From Vibrio bivalvicida (GTDB lineage Bacteria > Pseudomonadota > Gammaproteobacteria > Enterobacterales > Vibrionaceae), in contig NZ_LLEI02000019.1 in assembly GCF_001399455.2 (NCBI RefSeq), forward strand, positions 32,035 to 96,034: DNA of 64,000 nucleotides, written 5' to 3'. The position numbers were made by a program, and so were the translations under genes. Shown piece after piece: positions 59,021 to 64,000 of the stretch (position 1 is its first letter; every line of letters begins with the position of its first letter). The notes under the pieces were generated by a model. It was given only the letters and a program-made list of their open reading frames with translations. It ran no database searches and had not been told where the DNA came from.

Positions 59021-59365
59021 ATGAAACATCGTGTATTGTTTACAACAGTCCTAGCATTGAGCCTATCTGGGTGCTCTTTTACTGCAATGGAAAGAGAAAA
59101 TCACTATCAGGGCGATTTTATGTTTTATCAGTGCAGTGCTGGTGAGACATTTGAGTTAGCGTTAATGCCTAATGACGACACAGCGCTACTTAGGCTTCCG
59201 AAAAGGGACTATAGGATGATTCAAGTGCCTTCTGGGTCGGGGACCAAGTATATTCTTCATGATGGCACAGCAGAAATACAAAACTTTGTGACGCTCTATA
59301 CCAAAGGTAAAGAAGCGCGTCTCGACTTAGGTCAAGTTGTCTACAAAAACTGTATTACCCAATAG
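59021..59365 (+). CDS. mliC: MliC-family lipoprotein (probable lysozyme inhibitor)
   Basis: The 114-residue product has a lipobox ending at Cys18 (SLSGC), so it is a small lipoprotein. The mature part reads like MliC/PliC (COG3895): FMFYQCSAGETFELAL, the SGSGTKY motif near residue 77, then KGKEARLDLGQVVYKNC, with the two conserved cysteines. These proteins inhibit c-type lysozyme. I took the ATG at 59021, with GGAGGGAATC before it. It lies between gmhB and treR; the neighbours do not explain it. Confidence 0.78.
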   Translation: MKHRVLFTTVLALSLSGCSFTAMERENHYQGDFMFYQCSAGETFELALMPNDDTALLRLPKRDYRMIQVPSGSGTKYILHDGTAEIQNFVTLYTKGKEARLDLGQVVYKNCITQ

Positions 59366-59385
59366 ATCTTTTACGATAGCTTGTC

Positions 59386-59406
59386 AGGAGGCGAGAGCCT
59401 CCTTTT
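59386..59406 (+). terminator. Rho-independent terminator after mliC
   Basis: AGGAGGC (59386-59392) pairs perfectly with GCCTCCT (59397-59403) around a GAGA tetraloop, followed by TTT. Confidence 0.85.
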
Positions 59407-59434
59407 AATGATCAACGACTAGAATCACTATTAT

Positions 59435-60382
59435 ATGAGCAAAAAACTAACCATTCTTGATATTGCGCGACTGTCCGGTGTGGGCAAGTCGACGGTCTCT
59501 CGTGTTCTAACCAATGACCCTAAGGTTAAACCTGAAACACGTGCCAAAGTGGAGCAGGTGATTCAAGAATCAGGTTATGTCCCATCAAAGTCGGCTCAGG
59601 CGATGCGTGGGGGGAGCCAAAAAGTGGTCGGAGTGATCATCTCTCGTCTCGATTCTCCATCAGAAAACAAAGCGGTGGGCAGCATGCTCAATACGTTATA
59701 TAGGACGGGCTATGATGTCGTTATCATGGAGAGTCAGTTTGATCGTGACAAGACAAATGAACATTTAGACGTGCTGAAAAAGCGTAATGTTGATGGTGTG
59801 ATTGTGTTTGGATTCAGTGGTTTCGATATCGCTAAACTCGCGAGTTGGCATAATCGTACAGTGGTCATCGCTATGGACACTGATGAGGTGTCTTCTATCA
59901 ATTACGACAATAGGCAAGTGATTGCTAAAGCGCTAGAGTTTCTAGAGCAAAGAAACCTTACCAACATCGCGTTTATTGGTGTCGATCCTAGTGATAAAAC
60001 GACGGGTAAGTTGCGTTTAGAAGCTTATCTTGAGTGGTGTCAAATTCAATCTATCGCACCCAATTATCAAACAGGTCAACTCAACCATGAAAGTGCCTAT
60101 TTGCTGGTGGATGATGTGTTGACTGAAAAAGTTCAAGCGATTGTTTGTGCAAGTGATACATTAGCGTTGGGAGTTATAAAACGTTTGCAAGAGCTCAATC
60201 GTGAAGACGTTGTTGTTACTGGGGTTGGGGGTAATGAACTGCTTTCCTTCCTATTTCCTAAAGTGTTCAGTATTGATCCTGGCTACTCGTTGGCAGGTGA
60301 GAAAGCGGCTAAGCTTCTGATATCTCAAGTAAATGGTGAGCTTGGCCAAGTACATATCACTCAAGAGCCTATCTCAATCTAA
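59435..60382 (+). CDS. treR: Trehalose operon repressor TreR
   Basis: TreR represses trehalose genes and is released by trehalose 6-phosphate. The 315-residue LacI-family protein has an N-terminal helix-turn-helix (KKLTILDIARLSGVGKSTVSRVL) and a periplasmic-binding-type effector domain with VVGVIISRLDSPSEN near residue 65. It lies directly upstream of treB in the same direction; the operators in the gap suggest autocontrol is minor and treB-treC are its target. Confidence 0.95.
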   Translation: MSKKLTILDIARLSGVGKSTVSRVLTNDPKVKPETRAKVEQVIQESGYVPSKSAQAMRGGSQKVVGVIISRLDSPSENKAVGSMLNTLYRTGYDVVIMESQFDRDKTNEHLDVLKKRNVDGVIVFGFSGFDIAKLASWHNRTVVIAMDTDEVSSINYDNRQVIAKALEFLEQRNLTNIAFIGVDPSDKTTGKLRLEAYLEWCQIQSIAPNYQTGQLNHESAYLLVDDVLTEKVQAIVCASDTLALGVIKRLQELNREDVVVTGVGGNELLSFLFPKVFSIDPGYSLAGEKAAKLLISQVNGELGQVHITQEPISI

Positions 60383-60414
60383 CCCATTATTTTCAAAGTG
60401 AATTAAAATTATAC

Positions 60415-60502
60415 TGTGATCTCTTTCAATTAATGGGACTGTTCCCATTTTTATCTGTAAATAGATCTGACAATATAATGCTACATTTTGGGAATGTTCC
60501 CA
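60415..60502 (+). promoter_or_regulatory. treB promoter with two TreR operators and a CRP-like site
   Basis: The -10 is TATAAT (60474-60479) with TTATCT (60451-60456) 17 bases upstream as a weak -35. Operator 1 (60432-60449) has arms AATGGGA and TCCCATT; operator 2 (60489-60502) reads TGGGAA-TG-TTCCCA. They flank the promoter, 55 bases centre to centre. A CRP-like TGTGATCTCTTTCAAT (60415-60430) is centred about 63 bases before the likely start, a class I position; only its left half is good. Confidence 0.75.
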
Positions 60503-60585
60503 CAAATAGAAAAACAACACGCTTAGTCAGTTTAAAACGTCAACGCTGTTGACAACAGATGAATGAGAATCCAATTAGGGTGGAC

Positions 60586-62016
60586 ATGGATATGAGTAAG
60601 ATTGCGAAACAAGAAGTTGAGCGTCTGATTGAATTGGTCGGTGGCCGCGAAAACATCGCGAGCGTAAGTCACTGTCTGACTCGTCTTCGCTTCGTACTAA
60701 ATGATACCGATAAAGCAGATCAGAAAGCGCTAGAAGCTTTACCTCTGGTCAAAGGTTGCTTTACTAATGCTGGTCAGTTCCAAGTGGTAATTGGTACTGA
60801 AGTCGATGAAGTTTACAAGGTGTTGATTGATCTTTCTGGCAAATCAGAAGCCTCTAAAGATGAGGCGAAGCTAGCTGCTCGTCAGAATATGAATATCTTG
60901 GAACGTGGTATTTCCCATCTTGCTGAAATCTTCGTACCACTGCTTCCTGCCATTATTACGGGTGGTTTGATTTTAGGTTTCCGTAACGTGATTGGTGACA
61001 TCAAGATGTTTGATGGACAGTCACTGACCGAAATCAGCCAGTTTTGGGCGACGGTACATAGTTTCCTATGGTTGATTGGTGAGGCAATCTTCTTCTTCCT
61101 ACCTGTTGGCGTATGTTGGTCAACGGTGAAAAAACTCGGAGGTACGCCAATTCTTGGTATCACTCTTGGTGTGACTTTAGTTTCACCACAGTTGATGAAC
61201 GCTTATCTGATCGGCAAGCAAGTGCCTGAAGTGTGGGACTTTGGTCTGTTTGTGATTGAGAAAGTTGGTTATCAAGCACAGGTGATTCCAGCCATGCTCG
61301 CGGGTATAGCTCTGGCGTTTATCGAAACCAACCTCAAGCGTATTGTTCCTTCTTACCTTTACTTGGTGGTTGTACCTTTTGTATCAATCATTGTCTCTGT
61401 AGTATTGGCTCACTCTCTAATTGGCCCATTTGGTCGCGTATTAGGTGATGGTGTTGCTTTCGCTGCTAAAGCAGCAATGACGGGAGACTTTGCCGTTATT
61501 GGTTCAATGGTGTTTGGCTTCTTATATGCTCCGTTAGTGATTACGGGTATCCACCACACCACTAACGCAGTCGACCTACAGTTAATGCAAGACTTAGGTG
61601 GTACGCCAATCTGGCCGTTAATTGCTTTGTCAAACATTGCTCAAGCTTCAGCTGTTGTCGGCATTATTATCATCAGTAAAAAGCATGGTGAGCGTGATAT
61701 TTCTGTACCCGCAGCCATTTCTGCCTACCTTGGTGTAACAGAGCCAGCGATGTACGGTATTAACTTGAAATACAAATTCCCAATGCTAAGCGCAATGATT
61801 GGTAGTGCAATTGCAGCTGCTATCTGTGGTAGTGCTGGGGTTATGGCGAATGGTATCGGTGTCGGTGGTCTACCAGGCATTCTATCAATCCAACCACAAT
61901 TCTGGGGCATCTTTGCTATCGCTATGCTTGTGGCTATCGCTGTGCCAGCGGCATTAACTCTCTTCTTCTATAAGCGTGCACAAGTGAAAGGCGAACTAGA
62001 GCCTGCAAACGCTTAA
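60586..62016 (+). CDS. treB: PTS trehalose-specific EIIBC component
   Basis: TreB imports trehalose and phosphorylates it to trehalose 6-phosphate, with phosphate from HPr and EIIA-Glc. The 476-residue protein has an EIIB domain with the phosphorylated Cys30 (SVSHCLTRLRF) and an EIIC domain of about ten membrane segments with the conserved ITGIHHTTNAVD and GVTEPAMYGINL motifs. No EIIA domain is fused. I chose the ATG at 60586, 5 bases after AGGG, over earlier in-frame starts at 60559. Confidence 0.95.
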   Translation: MDMSKIAKQEVERLIELVGGRENIASVSHCLTRLRFVLNDTDKADQKALEALPLVKGCFTNAGQFQVVIGTEVDEVYKVLIDLSGKSEASKDEAKLAARQNMNILERGISHLAEIFVPLLPAIITGGLILGFRNVIGDIKMFDGQSLTEISQFWATVHSFLWLIGEAIFFFLPVGVCWSTVKKLGGTPILGITLGVTLVSPQLMNAYLIGKQVPEVWDFGLFVIEKVGYQAQVIPAMLAGIALAFIETNLKRIVPSYLYLVVVPFVSIIVSVVLAHSLIGPFGRVLGDGVAFAAKAAMTGDFAVIGSMVFGFLYAPLVITGIHHTTNAVDLQLMQDLGGTPIWPLIALSNIAQASAVVGIIIISKKHGERDISVPAAISAYLGVTEPAMYGINLKYKFPMLSAMIGSAIAAAICGSAGVMANGIGVGGLPGILSIQPQFWGIFAIAMLVAIAVPAALTLFFYKRAQVKGELEPANA

Positions 62017-62030
62017 TCCCCTCTTATTTC

Positions 62031-62056
62031 GGAGCGGCTTTTCGTCGCTCCTTTTT
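62031..62056 (+). terminator. Hairpin with T-run between treB and treC
   Basis: GGAGCG (62031-62036) pairs with CGCTCC (62046-62051), followed by TTTTT. It probably trims treC expression by partial termination. Confidence 0.7.
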
Positions 62057-62091
62057 CAAAGTTTATTATTTTTTGGTAAGTGAGTTTAGAA

Positions 62092-63774
62092 ATGACAACA
62101 ATCGCTAATGATAAAAATTGGTGGAAAACCGCCTCTATCTATCAAATCTATCCTAAGAGCTTCTGTGATAGTGGCAGCAAAGGTACGGGTGATATCCAAG
62201 GCATTATTTCTAAGCTTGATTACTTAAAGCGGCTTGGTGTCGATGCGATTTGGTTAACGCCAGTTTACAAGTCACCAATGATTGACAACGGTTACGACAT
62301 CTCAGATTACTACGCGATTAACCCAGATTTTGGCACCATGGAAGACTTTGACCAGCTTCTATCTGAGGCTCATCAACGCGGTATTCGCATCATTATGGAT
62401 ATTGTGGTTAACCACACCTCAACTGATCACACATGGTTCCAGTCGGCACTTGGTGACAAGGACAGCCCATATCGTGACTACTACATATGGAAAGATCCGG
62501 TTGATGGTGATATCCCTAACAATTGGCAGTCGAAATTTGGCGGCAGCGCTTGGGAGCTGGATGAAAATACAGGCCAGTACTTCCTCCACTTGTTTGCTAA
62601 AGAACAAGCGGATCTTAACTGGGAGAACCCGAAAGTTCGCGGTGAAGTGAAAGAAGTGATCAGCTTTTGGGCAGAAAAAGGCGTAGATGGATTCCGTTTA
62701 GATGTGATCAACTTGATTTCTAAGCAGCAAAATTTTCCAAATGATGATATTGGTGATGGTCGACGCTTTTACACCGATGGTCCACGTGTACATGAATACC
62801 TGCAAGAGATCAGTGAGGCGGTGTTCCAAAAGTATGGCAGTGTGACTGTGGGGGAAATGTCTTCGACGACACTCGAGCATTGCCAGAAATATTCGTCTCT
62901 CGACAATAAAGAATTATCGATGGTGTTTAACTTCCATCACCTCAAAGTTGACTATGTAAATGGTGATAAGTGGACCAAAGCACCATTTGATTTTTCTCAG
63001 TTGAAGCAGATTTTTAATCATTGGCAGACAGGATTAAATAATAAAGGTTGGGGGGCGCTGTTTTGGTGTAACCATGACCAACCACGCGTTGTAAGCCGAT
63101 TAGGCGACGATAAACAATATCGTGTAGAGTCCGCCAAAATGCTCGCAGCGTCTGTGCATATGATGCAAGGGACACCTTATATCTATCAAGGTGAAGAGAT
63201 AGGTATGACTAACCCAGGTTATACTACTATCGAGCAATACTGTGATGTTGAAAGTACTAATATGTACGACATTATGGTCAATGAGCAAGGTGTCACGCAC
63301 GATGAAATGATGGCCATTTTAGCGCAAAAATCTCGTGATAACTCTCGTACACCGATGCAGTGGAATGACGAACAATATGCTGGTTTCTCTAAAGCTCAAC
63401 CCTGGCTAGAGGTAGCGAGTAACTATCCACAAATAAATGCAGATAAAGCAGTGGCAGACAATAACTCAGTTTTCTACTTCTATCAGAAGTTGATCCAATT
63501 GCGTAAAGAGGTCGAGGTGATCACAACGGGTAGCTACACCGACCTATATCCAGAGCATAACGCTGTATTTGGGTATCAGCGCAAATCTGAGCAGCAGACA
63601 CTCATTTGTCTTAACAACTACTATGGCGAAGATACCGAATGTGTTCTTCCACTGGATTTTGATACGACACAAGCCAAATATTTATTGGGTAACTACCAAG
63701 ATTTAGCTGGCGTTGTGAATCAGCATCAAGTACTTCGCCCTTATGAAACACGCATTATCCTTTTGGAAAACTAA
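62092..63774 (+). CDS. treC: Trehalose-6-phosphate hydrolase
   Basis: TreC cleaves trehalose 6-phosphate to glucose and glucose 6-phosphate in the cytosol. The product, 560 residues from the ATG at 62092, is a GH13 alpha/beta-barrel enzyme with nucleophile Asp204 (GFRLDV), acid/base Glu255 (VGEMSS) and Asp329 (NHDQPR). A GTG 12 bases earlier (62080) is also in frame, but the ATG gives the E. coli-like N-terminus. It follows treB by 75 bases in the same operon. A terminator follows. Confidence 0.96.
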   Translation: MTTIANDKNWWKTASIYQIYPKSFCDSGSKGTGDIQGIISKLDYLKRLGVDAIWLTPVYKSPMIDNGYDISDYYAINPDFGTMEDFDQLLSEAHQRGIRIIMDIVVNHTSTDHTWFQSALGDKDSPYRDYYIWKDPVDGDIPNNWQSKFGGSAWELDENTGQYFLHLFAKEQADLNWENPKVRGEVKEVISFWAEKGVDGFRLDVINLISKQQNFPNDDIGDGRRFYTDGPRVHEYLQEISEAVFQKYGSVTVGEMSSTTLEHCQKYSSLDNKELSMVFNFHHLKVDYVNGDKWTKAPFDFSQLKQIFNHWQTGLNNKGWGALFWCNHDQPRVVSRLGDDKQYRVESAKMLAASVHMMQGTPYIYQGEEIGMTNPGYTTIEQYCDVESTNMYDIMVNEQGVTHDEMMAILAQKSRDNSRTPMQWNDEQYAGFSKAQPWLEVASNYPQINADKAVADNNSVFYFYQKLIQLRKEVEVITTGSYTDLYPEHNAVFGYQRKSEQQTLICLNNYYGEDTECVLPLDFDTTQAKYLLGNYQDLAGVVNQHQVLRPYETRIILLEN

Positions 63775-63799
63775 CCCCCCTATAGTTGTTAGTTTGTTT

Positions 63800-63825
63800 A
63801 GCCCCGGAATGTCGGGGCTTTTTTA
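63800..63825 (+). terminator. Rho-independent terminator after treC
   Basis: AGCCCCG (63800-63806) pairs perfectly with CGGGGCT (63813-63819) around 6 bases, then TTTTT. Confidence 0.9.
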
Positions 63826-63833
63826 TGCTTGTT

Positions 63834-63896
63834 AGAGAATAGAGAATAGAGAATAGAGAATAGAGAATAGAGAATAGAGAATAGAGAATAGAGAAT
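63834..63896. repeat. Tandem array of nine AGAGAAT heptamers
   Basis: Nine perfect copies of AGAGAAT fill 63834-63896, between the treC terminator and the tRNA terminator. On the other strand the unit reads as a TTCTCTA rotation, so it shares TTCTC with the array at 49484. Confidence 0.97.
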
Positions 63897-63912
63897 AGGC
63901 GTTTTCAGCATA

Positions 63913-63941
63913 TAAAAAAACCAGCTCAATGAGCTGGTTTT
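63913..63941 (-). terminator. Rho-independent terminator after tRNA-Tyr
   Basis: CCAGCTC (63921-63927) pairs perfectly with GAGCTGG (63931-63937) around AAT, extended by an A/T pair run; on the minus strand T-rich sequence follows. It ends the tRNA transcript. Confidence 0.88.
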
Positions 63942-63948
63942 CTGTATA

Positions 63949-64000
63949 TGGTGGAGGGGGACGGATTCGAACCATCGAAGGCAGTGCCAGCAGATTTACA
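63949..64000 (-). tRNA. tRNA-Tyr (GTA anticodon), 3' part; 5' end outside the window
   Basis: On the minus strand the last 52 bases read TGTAAATCTGCTGG... through a variable arm GCACTGCCTTC, the T arm with GGTTCGAATCC, and TCCACCA with an encoded CCA. The anticodon GTA lies in TGTAAAT. The long variable arm is class II and fits tRNA-Tyr. The T stem has a T-G wobble pair (GATGG with CCGTC). Confidence 0.93.

Noticed and set aside
63949..64000. Integration site in tRNA-Tyr
   Set aside because: No integrase, repeat of the tRNA 3' end or foreign genes are seen in the window next to it.

Overview
This 64-kb window is ordinary core chromosome of a gammaproteobacterium, almost certainly a Vibrio (chromosome I). 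The evidence is the gene order (gpt-frsA-crl-proBA-nrdR-rib operon-nusB-thiL-pgpA, then glnD/map/rpsB-tsf-pyrH-frr-uppS-cdsA-dxr-rseP-bamA-skp-lpxD-fabZ-lpxA-lpxB-rnhB-dnaE-accA-tilS) and protein sequences that read like Vibrio homologues throughout. Nearly every ORF of reasonable length belongs to a recognised family. I see no insertion sequence, integrase, CRISPR array, prophage or toxin-antitoxin module.

Layout. 1-2724: end of an NCS2-type permease, then gpt (with a candidate PurR site), frsA and crl. 2838-5233: proline synthesis (proB, proA). 5338-11436: nrdR, riboflavin genes (ribD, ribE, a RibB-RibX type fusion, ribH), nusB, thiL, pgpA. 11637-15765, minus strand: yaeH, glnD, map. 16027-19363: translation genes led by the S2-binding leader RNA. 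19460-30882: isoprenoid, phospholipid, outer-membrane assembly and lipid A genes. 30973-36863: dnaE, accA, tilS. 36914-44956: cytochrome c, glnB, yafD, a YIP1 membrane protein, mltD, gloB, yafS, rnhA, dnaQ and a TIGR03503-type membrane protein. 45035-52115: fadE (candidate FadR site), gmhA, yafJ, proS, trmO. 52231-52617: zinc-free ribosomal paralogues L31B and L36B behind a textbook Zur palindrome. 53006-58197: an AbgT-type transporter, a periplasmic binding protein with a small in-frame leader ORF, and metNIQ behind three adjoining MetJ boxes. 58421-63774: gmhB, an MliC-type lipoprotein, and the trehalose genes treR, treB and treC. The window ends inside a tRNA-Tyr gene on the minus strand.

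How the genes work together. The stretch from uppS to lpxB supplies the envelope with undecaprenyl diphosphate, CDP-diacylglycerol, the BAM core, its chaperone and the first lipid A steps. GlnD and GlnB, 22 kb apart, form the PII uridylylation switch. GmhA and GmhB act at two steps of the ADP-heptose pathway and lie 10 kb apart. TreB and TreC import and cleave trehalose under TreR.

The less ordinary content is in the gaps. Heptamer tandem arrays (TTCTCGC x8 and AGAGAAT x9), a 104-bp imperfect inverted repeat, a 30-bp perfect palindrome and two tandem ~43-bp units sit in the gaps between convergent genes. The methionine aminopeptidase has inserts beside its metal site, and RibBA has lost the zinc ligands of its GTP cyclohydrolase half. 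I found no convincing, wholly undescribed multigene system.
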